DNA of 43,134 nucleotides from Helicobacter sp. 10-6591 (GCF_003288805.1 NZ_NHYK01000015.1:1-43134); one strand, 5' to 3'. Positions 1 through 8,297 are shown, numbered from the stretch's first letter. Numbers and translations: made by a program. Notes: generated from the sequence alone by a model not told the origin.

Positions 1-12
1 CTTGAGTTTGTA

Positions 13-282
13 CTAGAGAGACTCTGCAATAATAAAATGCGGTCTTCTCTTACTCTGTTCGTAGCTGCGTCCTATGTATTCGCCAATGATACCTAGCGCG
101 CTTAAGTTTAATCCTCCAAAAACCACTTTGATGGAATCTATGCAATTGGGATTGTTTGATCTGTATGGTTCTAGTTACGCTATCTCTTGCAATTTTGTTT
201 CTATAAAGTGTCTTATTTTGTTGCTAGAGTATCTGGATTTGTCTGAATATTTTGGTTTGACTGAAAGTGGAACTATGTAGCT
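13..282 (-). pseudogene. Decayed C-terminal remnant of a GT2 polyisoprenyl-phosphate glycosyltransferase
   Basis: Read on the minus strand, this stretch gives the end of a GtrB/DPM1-like GT2 enzyme. It has a VPLSVKPKYSDKSRYSS segment, like the conserved R-x-x-G-x-SKY region before the membrane helices. After a stop codon at 175-177 in the same frame it continues as GGLNLSALGIIGEYIGRSYE and ends in a basic KRRPHFII tail and a stop at 13-15. The part that should hold the first C-terminal membrane helix is missing, and a further in-frame stop at 283-285 cuts off the N-terminal side. The catalytic domain is absent, so the remnant should be inactive. It lies antisense just before greA. A related but complete enzyme is encoded at 32681-33691, so this could be debris of an older glycosylation gene. 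Confidence 0.7.
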
Positions 283-328
283 TTAAGGCTAAATTGTTAT
301 GATTATAAAAATTTTTGGAGAAGCTTAA

Positions 329-820
329 ATGACAAAAGAACCTATGACTGAATATGGTTATCAGAAGCTTTGTGCAGAGCTTAAGGATTTACAAGATGTG
401 CAGCGTCCAGAAATTGTCAAAGAGATTGATATTGCGCGCTCTCATGGGGACTTAAAAGAGAATGCTGAATACCATGCGGCCAAAGAAAAACAAGCGTTTA
501 TAGAATCTCGAATAGCTGAGCTTGGTGGTATCTTAGCGAACGCTCAGATTATTGATCCAAGTCAGTTGGAACACAAAAAAGTAAGTTTTGGCTCGCATGT
601 TCGGATTTTAAACCTTGAAAGCGATCAAGAGACAAGTTATACGATTGTAGGGAGTTTAGAGAGCAATCCACAAAAAGGTTTCATTTCCATATCATCACCT
701 ATTGCGCGTGCGCTTATGGGTAAATCAGTGGGTGATGAGGTAAGTATCAAGCTGCCAAATGGTGAAAATGACTTTGAGATTCTTGAAGTAGTTTACAAGC
801 CTTTCAGTTTAGATAGGTAA
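329..820 (+). CDS. greA: Transcription elongation factor GreA
   Basis: The 163-residue product has the normal GreA size. GreA binds the secondary channel of RNA polymerase and stimulates cleavage of back-tracked transcripts. The N-terminal coiled coil (about residues 1-75) starts with the typical EPMTEYGYQKLCAELKDL segment and contains the acidic tip region GDLKENAEYHAAKEKQ. The C-terminal FKBP-like domain includes the SYTIVG and GKSVGDEV elements. The ATG at 329 follows a GGAG ribosome binding site. dut starts 11 bases downstream, and the greA-dut pairing matches H. pylori order (HP0866-HP0865, from memory). Confidence 0.97.
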   Translation: MTKEPMTEYGYQKLCAELKDLQDVQRPEIVKEIDIARSHGDLKENAEYHAAKEKQAFIESRIAELGGILANAQIIDPSQLEHKKVSFGSHVRILNLESDQETSYTIVGSLESNPQKGFISISSPIARALMGKSVGDEVSIKLPNGENDFEILEVVYKPFSLDR

Positions 821-831
821 GAGGGTCTAGT

Positions 832-1272
832 ATGCAAGTCAAATTAAAAAAACTCAACCCATTAGCTATCATTCCTCGATACCAGACAGTAGGTAGCGCG
901 GGTTTTGATTTTCATTCTGTTATTGATTGTGTTTTAAAAGCTGGAGAGCTTGCTCTTATACCGACAGGGTTAGCTCTTGAGCTGCCGCAAGATTATGAAT
1001 TACAAATACGTCCTAGGAGTGGTTTGGCTCTCAATGATGCGATAAGTGTTTTAAACACTCCAGCCACCATAGATAGCGATTATCGTGGTGAAATTAAAGT
1101 CATTCTCATAAACCACTCAAAGAAAGATTTTGTTATCAACATAGGAGATAGAATAGCCCAAGGTGTGGTTAACAGAATCTATCAAGTAAGCTTTGTTGAA
1201 TGTGATGCATTAAACGAAACAACAAGAGGAAATAAGGGCTTTGGGAGTAGTGGAGTTAGAAATGGAGGATAA
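832..1272 (+). CDS. dut: Deoxyuridine 5'-triphosphate nucleotidohydrolase (dUTPase)
   Basis: The 146-residue product is a trimeric-type dUTPase, which hydrolyses dUTP to dUMP and pyrophosphate. This keeps uracil out of DNA and supplies dTMP synthesis. All five family motifs are visible in order: AGFDFHS (motif 1), RPRSGLAL (motif 2), TIDSDYRGEI (motif 3, with the catalytic Asp and the uracil-binding region), GDRIAQGVV (motif 4) and the glycine-rich RGNKGFGSSG near the C terminus (motif 5). The gene lies between greA and the membrane protein that starts 3 bases after its stop, so it is probably co-transcribed with both. Confidence 0.97.
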   Translation: MQVKLKKLNPLAIIPRYQTVGSAGFDFHSVIDCVLKAGELALIPTGLALELPQDYELQIRPRSGLALNDAISVLNTPATIDSDYRGEIKVILINHSKKDFVINIGDRIAQGVVNRIYQVSFVECDALNETTRGNKGFGSSGVRNGG

Positions 1273-1275
1273 ATA

Positions 1276-1920
1276 ATGAACATAAAATCGGATTTACGTG
1301 AAATAAAAAATGCATTTGATACAGATGCTCAGATTCTTCAATCTGCATTTAGGTTTGAGATTTTTCTAAAGCGGTACGCAAAACAACTCATTGTATTTGC
1401 TGTTGTCTTGCTATTTTTGCTTGTATCTTGGATTATTTATACACAGCTCACACATGCGAGATTAGAAAAAGCAAACACTGCTTATACTGCTCTTTTGAGT
1501 TTGCCTAGTGAAATAGATGCACACGAGAATGCAAAAGAGCTATTACAGACCTTAAAAGACAATAACCATTTGCTTTATGAGTTTTATCTTTTCACATATG
1601 CAAATACCAAAAAAGATGTCCTAGAGGAATTGAGCAAATCAAAAAATGAGTTTATTTCTACAATAGCAAACTATCAGCTTGCACAATCAGAGCTTTCAGA
1701 TCTTTTCAGTACTCAAGATTCTCAAGCTCAGAATTTTGATGTAGTCTTTGGACGGCTAGAATCCTTAAAGGCCAAAGACTTCAGAGAATGGGCTATCATG
1801 CAGCAAGCAGCACTTCTCATTCAAGAAGGTCAGATACAAGAGGCCAAAGACAAGATCGGTTTCTTGGATTTGGATTCCATATTTTCTATGTTGGGTCAGT
1901 TTCTCAAACATTATAAGTAG
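1276..1920 (+). CDS. Conserved inner-membrane protein of unknown function
   Basis: The 214-residue product has a cytoplasmic N-terminal segment of about 35 residues, one membrane helix at about residues 37-57 (LIVFAVVLLFLLVSWIIY), then an alpha-helical, largely polar region facing the periplasm. The topology (short cytoplasmic N terminus, single helix, helical-repeat-like tail with pairs such as LYEFYLFTYA and EGQIQEAKDKI) resembles YfgM/TPR-like proteins, but I see no clear repeat consensus. A GGAG site overlaps the end of dut, so translation is probably coupled. In H. pylori the gene at this place is an unnamed conserved protein (HP0864, from memory). No function is assigned. Confidence 0.8.
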   Translation: MNIKSDLREIKNAFDTDAQILQSAFRFEIFLKRYAKQLIVFAVVLLFLLVSWIIYTQLTHARLEKANTAYTALLSLPSEIDAHENAKELLQTLKDNNHLLYEFYLFTYANTKKDVLEELSKSKNEFISTIANYQLAQSELSDLFSTQDSQAQNFDVVFGRLESLKAKDFREWAIMQQAALLIQEGQIQEAKDKIGFLDLDSIFSMLGQFLKHYK

Positions 1921-1929
1921 GTTTTAGTG

Positions 1930-2943
1930 ATGAGATTTTTGCTTACATTCCAATTTTATTTTGCACTTAGTGTTATTGTGTTTTTTACTGCTTGCAGCCA
2001 AAAGCGTTATTTTGAACCAAAAGATGTAAAACTTGAAGCGGTGTTTGACAAGAAACTGCCTGCTCCTATTGCTTATACTACTCGCGATGGTGCGCTTTTG
2101 AAAAATCTTTTGGTCTTGGAATCTAATGGAAATATGGATTTAGAACTGAAGAAAAAACAAAGTTTCTTGAGCAGAAGCGGGGATGTGTATGTATTACAAA
2201 ACGAATGTAAGGATTTGGTTATTTTAGATTCTTCAAGCAAAAGCACAAGTGAGATTACATTCCAAAATTGTGTAGTGAGTGCAGCTATTGATCCAAAGAG
2301 GGATTTGCTTGCACTTGTTTCGGCAGAGAATACAATTTTCTTATACGACTTGAAAGACAAAAAGGAGCTTTTTAGTCAAAAGTTAGGCAATATCATTGCT
2401 ATCAATTCCTTGAGTGCAGCCCCTCAAATTACTAAAGACTATGTCGTGTATCCTACCCTTGATGGCAAGATTCTTCTACTTGATTTGCGCACCAAGACAA
2501 TCACTAAGGATATTTTGATTCAGAGTGATAAGTTTTTTAACAACATCATTTATTTGTATACCAAAAATGAGACGATTATCACAGCAACGCAAAGGCGTGT
2601 GAGCACTATTTTGGGTAATTCTAAGAGTTTTAATCATGATGGGGATTTTATCGATGTGCTGGTTCATGATGATAAGGTTTATGTTCTGAGTAATGATGGC
2701 AAAATTTTAGAGCTTGATCGTAGTTTGAAACTATTGCGTGAGGCTAAATTTGAGTTTGCGCATTTTAATGGTCTTGTCATAAAAGATGGCAAGCTTTATA
2801 CTTTAGAATCTGCAAAATATCTTATAGAGCTTGATTTGGAAAGTTTCTTGCCTGTGATTTATAAAGTGAGATTACCTAAGAAAAAGCATCTATTTTATAC
2901 CAAAGACAGTTTGTTTTACCATGATCGATACAAGAAGTTCTGA
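1930..2943 (+). CDS. Putative lipoprotein with beta-propeller-like repeats
   Basis: The 337-residue product begins with a lipoprotein signal (MRFLLTFQFYFALSVIVFF) and a lipobox-like FTAC, giving a lipidated Cys at about residue 21. The mature part has recurring beta-strand units ending in hydrophobic D/L patterns (VYPTLDGKILLLDLRT, VYVLSNDGKILELDRS, KLYTLESAKYLIELD), as in WD40/PQQ-type propellers. The ATG at 1930 is preferred over the GTG at 1927 because an AGG lies 8 bases upstream. The stop overlaps the coaX start (TGATG), which indicates coupling. The positional equivalent in H. pylori is, from memory, HP0863, reported as plasminogen-binding PgbB. The present C terminus ends in KK, but similarity to PgbB was not tested, so no symbol is given. 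Confidence 0.75.
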   Translation: MRFLLTFQFYFALSVIVFFTACSQKRYFEPKDVKLEAVFDKKLPAPIAYTTRDGALLKNLLVLESNGNMDLELKKKQSFLSRSGDVYVLQNECKDLVILDSSSKSTSEITFQNCVVSAAIDPKRDLLALVSAENTIFLYDLKDKKELFSQKLGNIIAINSLSAAPQITKDYVVYPTLDGKILLLDLRTKTITKDILIQSDKFFNNIIYLYTKNETIITATQRRVSTILGNSKSFNHDGDFIDVLVHDDKVYVLSNDGKILELDRSLKLLREAKFEFAHFNGLVIKDGKLYTLESAKYLIELDLESFLPVIYKVRLPKKKHLFYTKDSLFYHDRYKKF

Positions 2944-3581
2944 TGGTCTTTTGTGATATAGGCAATACCAACTTGCATTTTTTTCACGAAGGCAGAATCT
3001 GGCATGAGAGTCCAGATAGAATTACTCCAAAATACCAGGATATGCCTATTTTTTATATCAGCGTCAATCCCAAATCCAAACAAAAGCTCCTTGCTGTATA
3101 TGAACATTGCATAGATCTTGGACCATATTTTTCTTTGAATACTGCTTATAGTGGTATTGGAATCGATAGAGTTGCAGCTTGTGTGGGTATAGGGAATGGT
3201 TTGATCGTTGATGCTGGCAGTGCTATAACTGTTGATATTATGCAAAAGGGCGTGCATCTAGGTGGCTATATTTTGCCTGGTCTTGGTATGTATCAAAATC
3301 TTTATAAAAACATCTCCCCCACTCTTGCAATTGATTTGGATCTAAGTGTTCAGCTGGATGTTTTACCGCAAAATACCCGTTCAGCACTCTCTTTTGGTGT
3401 TATCAATAGTATTGTGCTGATGATAAGAGATAGCGCGAAAGAAAAAAGAATTATCTTTACTGGAGGCGATGGAAAGTTTTTGAGTAAATTTTTTCAGCAA
3501 AGTATTTTTGATGACACGATTGTTTTTAAGGGTATGCAGAGAGCTTATGAAAACTATATAAAAGGGCAAAGTAGAGGGTAG
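2943..3581 (+). CDS. coaX: Type III pantothenate kinase
   Basis: The 212-residue product matches the CoaX (Baf) family, which phosphorylates pantothenate in the first step of coenzyme A synthesis and, unlike CoaA, resists feedback inhibition by CoA. Visible ASKHA-fold motifs are DIGNTN at the N terminus (phosphate 1), GIDRVAA, DAGSAITVD (central catalytic and phosphate 2 region), GGYILPGLGM and TGGDGKFL near the C terminus. The family is normally about 210-260 residues, so this is a short Helicobacter-type form. The ATG overlaps the preceding stop by one base. hisG starts 5 bases after its stop. Confidence 0.95.
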   Translation: MVFCDIGNTNLHFFHEGRIWHESPDRITPKYQDMPIFYISVNPKSKQKLLAVYEHCIDLGPYFSLNTAYSGIGIDRVAACVGIGNGLIVDAGSAITVDIMQKGVHLGGYILPGLGMYQNLYKNISPTLAIDLDLSVQLDVLPQNTRSALSFGVINSIVLMIRDSAKEKRIIFTGGDGKFLSKFFQQSIFDDTIVFKGMQRAYENYIKGQSRG

Positions 3582-3586
3582 GGGAT

Positions 3587-4204
3587 ATGATACGAATTGC
3601 ATTACCAAAAGGCCGCATCGCAAAAGAGAGTCTAGAACTTTTTTCGCGCGTGTTTAGCCAGGATTTTAATTTTGAGGACAGGAAGCTTATCTTAGATAAA
3701 GACAACTTGAGGTTTTTGCTTGTAAGAAGTCAGGATGTACTCACTTATGTGCATTATCAAGCGGCAGATGTTGGTGTGGTGGGTTTGGATGTGATTGAGG
3801 AGTTTGATGAAAATAGTGTATTGAAGTTGTTAGATCTGCATATTGGCAAATGTAAGGTGATTATTGGCTCACCCGTAGGCAGAGACATTGACTACCAAAA
3901 AACCCAAATAAAAATTGCTACAAAAATGCCTACGATTACGCATAAGTATTTTTCCAAAAAGGCAATCCCACTTGAGATTATTAAGCTTTATGGAAGCATT
4001 GAGCTTGCTCCTCTTGTGGGTTTAAGCGATGGGATAGTGGATATTGTTGAAACTGGGGTTACGATGAAGCAAAATAATCTTAAAATTGATGAGGTGATTA
4101 TGGAATCTTCTGCATATTTGGTTGCAAACCATAATAGCTTTTATCAGAAGCAAAAAGAAATCTTAGATTTGATGCAAAGTCTTAGTGAGAAACTTCATCG
4201 ATGA
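3587..4204 (+). CDS. hisG: ATP phosphoribosyltransferase, short form
   Basis: The 205-residue product catalyses the first committed step of histidine synthesis, joining ATP and PRPP to give phosphoribosyl-ATP. It begins IRIALPKGRIAKESLELF and carries DVGVVGLDVIEE and the PRPP-binding segment GLSDGIVDIVETGVT. The length corresponds to HisG-S, which lacks the C-terminal regulatory ACT-like domain and in known systems needs the HisRS-like partner HisZ. No hisZ is in the window. H. pylori lacks histidine synthesis and Campylobacter jejuni, as I recall, has a long HisG, so this gene is taxonomically informative. Its last bases overlap the next start (ATGA). Confidence 0.95.
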   Translation: MIRIALPKGRIAKESLELFSRVFSQDFNFEDRKLILDKDNLRFLLVRSQDVLTYVHYQAADVGVVGLDVIEEFDENSVLKLLDLHIGKCKVIIGSPVGRDIDYQKTQIKIATKMPTITHKYFSKKAIPLEIIKLYGSIELAPLVGLSDGIVDIVETGVTMKQNNLKIDEVIMESSAYLVANHNSFYQKQKEILDLMQSLSEKLHR

Positions 4205-4527
4205 AAAGATGTATCTTTGTGGGAATATTTTTGAGCATTTTGAATGCTGAATGGATTATGTTTAGCGATAGCAAAGATACCTATATCTACAACAACCAAA
4301 GCGGTGAAATATTTATCCGCTACAAAATGGGCGAGCAAAATTATAAAGATGTGTTTGTTAAAATGCCTCGGGGTATGTTTCCAAACGAGATACAAGATTC
4401 TAAGACTTCACAATCTATACGGCTACAATTGCAGCAAAATACTCAAGTCGATAAGGATCTAGAACAGCGCAAGCTAGAAGCACTCAAAAAATCTCAAGAA
4501 GCCCTCAATAATGCATTGGATTTTTAG
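4201..4527 (+). CDS. Small conserved periplasmic protein, function unknown
   Basis: The 108-residue product starts with a short signal-peptide-like segment (MKRCIFVGIFLSILNA), followed by a small domain (about residues 17-70) rich in Tyr, Asn and charged residues (TYIYNNQSGEIFIRYKMG). The C-terminal third is helical and ends with LEALKKSQEALNNAL, suggesting a coiled coil. The ATG overlaps the hisG stop as ATGA, which favours translational coupling and argues that the ORF is real. An overlapping ORF in another frame (4244-4462) has a poorer composition and no such coupling. I do not recognise the family. Confidence 0.65.
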   Translation: MKRCIFVGIFLSILNAEWIMFSDSKDTYIYNNQSGEIFIRYKMGEQNYKDVFVKMPRGMFPNEIQDSKTSQSIRLQLQQNTQVDKDLEQRKLEALKKSQEALNNALDF

Positions 4528-4546
4528 AATCTCTTTTTAATATACT

Positions 4547-4702
4547 ATGCGATGCTCTGGCGATATGGGCAAAGCGTCAGCAGACCTCTGTATTCAAGCA
4601 CTGCAAAATTTTCAACCAAAAAGCATCCCAACTAATTACTTTGAAATTCTTAGCCATTACTTGAAAAATCCTAAGAATTTAGTGCATAAAGCCCATGAAT
4701 AA
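4547..4702 (+). CDS. Possible small ORF or gene remnant (51 aa)
   Basis: The reading frame runs from ATG 4547 to TAA 4700-4702. Its composition is protein-like, with CIQALQNFQPK and NYFEILSHYLKNP segments, but it has no ribosome binding site and no family I recognise. A second ORF of 37 codons (4695-4808, containing KKKFGFYYDNRILRFEINAY) starts inside its end. Two short protein-like ORFs in tandem with no signals fit remnants of a broken gene at least as well as real small proteins. The rest of the 4528-4997 interval holds only the exbB promoter region. Confidence 0.25.
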   Translation: MRCSGDMGKASADLCIQALQNFQPKSIPTNYFEILSHYLKNPKNLVHKAHE

Positions 4703-4962
4703 ATTTCCTATAAATATTGTCAGGTTAGATTTTTGCAAAAAAAAGTTTGGGTTTTACTATGACAACAGAATTCTTAGATTTGAGATTAATGCGTATCATT
4801 CTTGTTAGTATATTGAGAAAATATTCCATCATAATCAACGAAAAAAACTCTCAAGAAACTCTGAGCAAAGTATCAAATTTTATGTACTTATCCTTCGTTG
4901 AATCCCATTTGTTTATCATTTTTAGCACATAAATGGCATTAAGTTATTTTAAGAATTATTAC

Positions 4963-4968
4963 TATAAG
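4963..4968 (+). promoter_or_regulatory. Probable -10 element for exbB-exbD-tonB, possible Fur site overlapping
   Basis: A TATAAG hexamer lies 29 bases before the exbB ATG inside a very AT-rich stretch (4940-4970). It overlaps an imperfect TTATTTTAAGAATTATTA pattern that partly resembles the Helicobacter Fur consensus TAATAATnATTATTA. ExbB-ExbD-TonB operons are commonly iron-regulated, so Fur control is plausible. The match is imperfect and the assignment is inference. Confidence 0.4.
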
Positions 4969-4997
4969 ATGCGACGAATTTTCTACGGGAGTAGAGT

Positions 4998-5435
4998 ATG
5001 GAATTTTTGAAAAACTACATTGATCATACGATTTTTTTTGTTTTAGGTTTTATGAGTTTTTTGGTGTTGTGGTTTAGTGTTGAACGTGTGATTTTTTATA
5101 CTCGTTTGGAAATTAGTGATTATAAAACAAAAGAAGAATTAGAAGAAGCTCTCAGTAAGAATCTCACAGCTCTTTATATTATCTATTCTAACGCTCCATA
5201 TATTGGCTTGTTGGGTACAGTCGTGGGGATTATGATCACATTTTATGATATGGGTATGGGCAGTGGAGTTGACGCAAAGAGTATTATGGTGGGCTTGTCG
5301 CTTGCATTGAAAGCGACGGCGCTAGGGATTTTGGTGGCTATTCCTACGCTCATCTTATATAACATATTTCTACGTAAAGTTGATATATACACCAACCGTT
5401 ATCAGGTTTTACAAGGTAATAAGACAGAGAGTTAG
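4998..5435 (+). CDS. exbB: Biopolymer transport protein ExbB
   Basis: The 145-residue product is a compact ExbB, as in Helicobacter (about 150 residues), much shorter than the roughly 240-residue enterobacterial form. ExbB forms the proton-driven motor with ExbD that energises TonB for transport across the outer membrane. Three membrane helices are visible, at about 11-33, 62-85 and 98-122. The MotA/TolQ/ExbB signature is present: NAPYIGLLGTVVGIMITF, then GLSLALKATALGILVAIPT. The ATG has a GGGAG site upstream. exbD begins 3 bases after the stop, and exbB-exbD-tonB form one operon. Confidence 0.97.
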   Translation: MEFLKNYIDHTIFFVLGFMSFLVLWFSVERVIFYTRLEISDYKTKEELEEALSKNLTALYIIYSNAPYIGLLGTVVGIMITFYDMGMGSGVDAKSIMVGLSLALKATALGILVAIPTLILYNIFLRKVDIYTNRYQVLQGNKTES

Positions 5436-5438
5436 TCG

Positions 5439-5819
5439 ATGCGATTACCAAAAAAAGATGGACTGAATGTCATACCACTCATCGATGTGATGTTGGTCTT
5501 GCTTGCTATAGTACTGAGCGTGTCCACATTTATTGCACAAGGACAGATTAAGGTTGAATTGCCAAGTTCCAACCAATCCTCGGCCCCTACAGACTCTCCT
5601 GTTGTAACACTTAGTATCAATGAAAATGGCGAGATCTTCTTTGAAAATGAGGCTATGAGTATCGAAATACTCAAAACTAAAATTTTTGCTCTTACGCCAA
5701 AAACCTTACTCAAACTCGAGATCGATAAGAATGCGCGTTTTGATATTTTCGTGCAAATCGCGGATATTTTAAAAGAAAAAGGACATGAAAATGTTAGTAT
5801 CGCGACGAGTAAAAAATAG
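5439..5819 (+). CDS. exbD: Biopolymer transport protein ExbD
   Basis: The 126-residue product has a short cytoplasmic N terminus, one membrane helix at about residues 12-34 and a periplasmic domain. The helix contains the essential proton-carrying aspartate in NVIPLIDVMLVLLAI (Asp16), as in the TolR/ExbD family. The periplasmic part shows the usual alternation of strands and helices (VVTLSINENGEIFFENE, LLKLEIDKNARFD). Its 3' end overlaps the start of tonB by 29 bases, so the operon is tightly packed. Confidence 0.97.
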   Translation: MRLPKKDGLNVIPLIDVMLVLLAIVLSVSTFIAQGQIKVELPSSNQSSAPTDSPVVTLSINENGEIFFENEAMSIEILKTKIFALTPKTLLKLEIDKNARFDIFVQIADILKEKGHENVSIATSKK

Positions 5820-6444
5820 ATTCCTTACACCTATGCGTGTGGGATTTGTTGTTTCTTTGCTTGTTCATTTGGCAGTGTTGTGTTTCTTTATGGATAAGTT
5901 TCATAGCGTAGATATAAAAGAGGAAGGTATAAATATGATGACTTTGTCTCTTTCTACGATACAAAATCCATCTCCAAATGAAGCAAAACCCACTCCAAAA
6001 AAGCCAAAGAAGAAGATTCATAAAAAAACAAAGCCAAAGCAAGTTGTGCCAAGTCCTATACCAGAAGAGATTGTGCAAGAAGAGATTGTAGAATCTACAT
6101 TAGCCAAGCAAGCACAGCAAGAAAATCAGGCTGATATGATAGAGACATTGAGTTATAGAGATGGACAAAATAATGAACTCTACCAACAGATTCAAAGGGC
6201 TATTGCCAAGAAGCAAAAATACCCGCGTATGATGCTCAAACGCAAATTAGAAGATGAAGTGCTTATTGAGTTTGTCATCTATACTGATGGTAGGGTTACT
6301 AATATTCGCCTGATTCAAGCATCAAAATATGATGATTTTAATAGGGCTTCGGTAAGGGCGATACAGGAAGCATCAAAACATTTTCCTCGCGTAGAGAAAA
6401 AGCTCAGACTAGAGATTCCATTAGCGTATAATCTAGACTTATAG
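5791..6444 (+). CDS. tonB: Energy transducer TonB
   Basis: The 217-residue product has an N-terminal anchor helix (about residues 16-35, GFVVSLLVHLAVLCFFM, with the His common in TonB anchors). A Pro/Lys-rich periplasmic spacer (about 52-90, PTPKKPKKKIHKKTKPKQ) follows, then a C-terminal TonB domain (about 120-217) with KYPRMMLKRKLEDEVLIEF and an IYTDGRV turn. ExbB-ExbD power it to open outer-membrane siderophore, nickel or haem receptors. The ATG at 5791 is chosen because AAAGGA lies at ideal distance. An in-frame ATG at 5785 is too close to that site, and an ATG at 5833 has none. A second TonB-like gene is at 13960-14763. Confidence 0.93.
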   Translation: MLVSRRVKNRFLTPMRVGFVVSLLVHLAVLCFFMDKFHSVDIKEEGINMMTLSLSTIQNPSPNEAKPTPKKPKKKIHKKTKPKQVVPSPIPEEIVQEEIVESTLAKQAQQENQADMIETLSYRDGQNNELYQQIQRAIAKKQKYPRMMLKRKLEDEVLIEFVIYTDGRVTNIRLIQASKYDDFNRASVRAIQEASKHFPRVEKKLRLEIPLAYNLDL

Positions 6445-6497
6445 TTGCCTCGCGTATGTCTTAGAAAATACTCTTGAGATATCTTGTTTGGTGGGTT

Positions 6498-8297
6498 TTA
6501 GAATTTTGTGAGTTTGAGAGTGTTTTTGTCAATTCCTATACTGCATTCTTCCTCATTTTCTAAGCTCATCATATCCCGTCCTTTTGGGAAGAGGTAGTCA
6601 TAGAAAATTTCATTGTGGTTATTCCATTTGCTATGACAATTGATGGTTGCATTTTTTAAATTTTCATCGATATTTTTTAGTTCTCTATTGCATGTTTTAG
6701 CACTCTCTTGGATTTGCAGGATCCTGTGCTTGAGAAAATTTGCATGTCGGACAAGCATGATGTATTCAGCTACTGCTTTTGTCATGCGCTTGTCAATAGG
6801 TTGGTTTAATTGGTTGTTTTTTTCAATAATAGATCTGAGTTGTTTGATAATAGGCTTTGCTTGTTTGATTTTTGTATTGTCTTTGTTGAGTGATTCTATA
6901 AGTCTGTTGATTTTTTCTACACACTCTTGCATAAATTGTGTATCTTCATCTATTTTTTTGCGATCTTCAAAATATGCACTTGGGGAGATATAGATTTCAT
7001 TTCCTCCGCCATCAAGAAGCGCAATATCTAATGTCTGTGAGACATACAATTTTGTATTTGAGTGCAATTTGTTGATTGTTATATTTTTGGCATGGATATT
7101 GCCACCACTTACCTCATCGATCTTTACATTTCCGGCGTCAATATTTCCTAGTTCGCATTGTTGGATTTTTAATTCCTCGCTTTGCACACTTCCTTTGTGG
7201 AAGTCAATCTCACAGGTATGAGCTTGTATATAAGAGCGCTGATGGGTTTGGCCATGTATTTTTATATTGTTTGCTAGGATCTTTGCTTTTTCTCCTATAC
7301 AGCCTACTATATCTACATTTCCTGCTTCAAGGATTATACCTTGGCCTACAGCGTCATCTTGTGGATTAGAGCAGGTGATATTGACATAAGTTGCTTTTTC
7401 TTTACCGCCTAATAAATGCCCTGTAGTGCGTATATTGATTTCTGTTAAATTTTGAGAATCTAGCATACTCAGTTTATTGTCATTAAAAGACACATAGCCT
7501 GTTGTCAATGCATAGAATCCAACACCATCATTTATTTGTTCTTTGCGGAATATTTTTTCATCAAAAACAATTTCTGCTAGTTGTTTATTGTCTTGTTTGA
7601 TATTCACCTCATGATAGTCTCCTAACAAGTCCCTACCACTTTCTCCACTACAAGGGGCTAGAACTTCTAATACCAGCTCATCTCTTACTACAGCATAAGA
7701 TGCAAATTCTATGTTTGTTTGGTTTTGTTGCTCCCACAGTATTTTTGGATGAAAGTATGTCTTAGATTCAAGTCTAGGAATATAGCTGCTGCGCAAGATT
7801 TCAAAACTTTCATTTTTTTCGAGGACTGTAGATTGTGTCGGGTTTTCGATAATTCTTTGGATAGCGTTTTTGAGATTTTCTATAATGCCTGTTTTGAAGT
7901 TGTTTGATTCTGTGGTGTCTATGAAAATTTTTTGGGTAGCAAAATTTCTTAACAACTCATTGTAAAGAGTTTCTAAGAATGTTTCATCTAGGCTTAATGT
8001 CATGCCTTTTTTAAAGGTCAAAGTGAGCTTTGTGTTGTATCTATCAAGTGCAAGTTCTAAGAAAATTTTGTGTTCGGATTCTGTTCTATCGCGCACACTG
8101 ATATCAAATTTTTGTCTGAGGTTATCGTTTGTATCATAGGTTGTTATTTCTTCTTGTGTGTCGGGATTAAAGGTTTTGATTTCTAAAATATCAAAATTCA
8201 GGCTATAAGAATCCAAAGCATAAAGTTCATGGAGTTGGCCTAATGCCTTTGTGATTTCATCGCAGTTACGTATTATTAGGGGGTTAAATTTCTGCAT
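6498..8297 (-). CDS. FapA/DUF342 family protein
   Basis: The 599-residue product belongs to the DUF342 (FapA) family. The N-terminal third (to about residue 190) is a mixed alpha/beta region. The core has the conserved APCSGESGRDLLGDYHEV element and a long beta-helix-like repeat region with regularly spaced Gly/Asn, for example ILEAGNVDIVGCIGEKAKIL and NIDAGNVKIDEVSGGNIHAK. A C-terminal segment (about 460-560) is coiled coil. Family members are linked to cell polarity and flagellar assembly in some bacteria (Vibrio FapA). Its role here is unknown. The ATG at 8297 has an AGGAG site 8 bases upstream. A longer frame from a TTG at 8336 has none. It converges on tonB. Confidence 0.85.
   Translation of the reverse strand: MQKFNPLIIRNCDEITKALGQLHELYALDSYSLNFDILEIKTFNPDTQEEITTYDTNDNLRQKFDISVRDRTESEHKIFLELALDRYNTKLTLTFKKGMTLSLDETFLETLYNELLRNFATQKIFIDTTESNNFKTGIIENLKNAIQRIIENPTQSTVLEKNESFEILRSSYIPRLESKTYFHPKILWEQQNQTNIEFASYAVVRDELVLEVLAPCSGESGRDLLGDYHEVNIKQDNKQLAEIVFDEKIFRKEQINDGVGFYALTTGYVSFNDNKLSMLDSQNLTEINIRTTGHLLGGKEKATYVNITCSNPQDDAVGQGIILEAGNVDIVGCIGEKAKILANNIKIHGQTHQRSYIQAHTCEIDFHKGSVQSEELKIQQCELGNIDAGNVKIDEVSGGNIHAKNITINKLHSNTKLYVSQTLDIALLDGGGNEIYISPSAYFEDRKKIDEDTQFMQECVEKINRLIESLNKDNTKIKQAKPIIKQLRSIIEKNNQLNQPIDKRMTKAVAEYIMLVRHANFLKHRILQIQESAKTCNRELKNIDENLKNATINCHSKWNNHNEIFYDYLFPKGRDMMSLENEEECSIGIDKNTLKLTKF

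Noticed and set aside
74-280. Plus-strand ORF of 68 codons at the left edge
   Set aside because: It is the antisense shadow of the GT2 remnant, which matches a known family on the other strand.
4747-4932. TTG-started ORF of 61 codons before exbB
   Set aside because: It has no ribosome binding site and no protein-like domain, and it overlaps another short frame with better composition.
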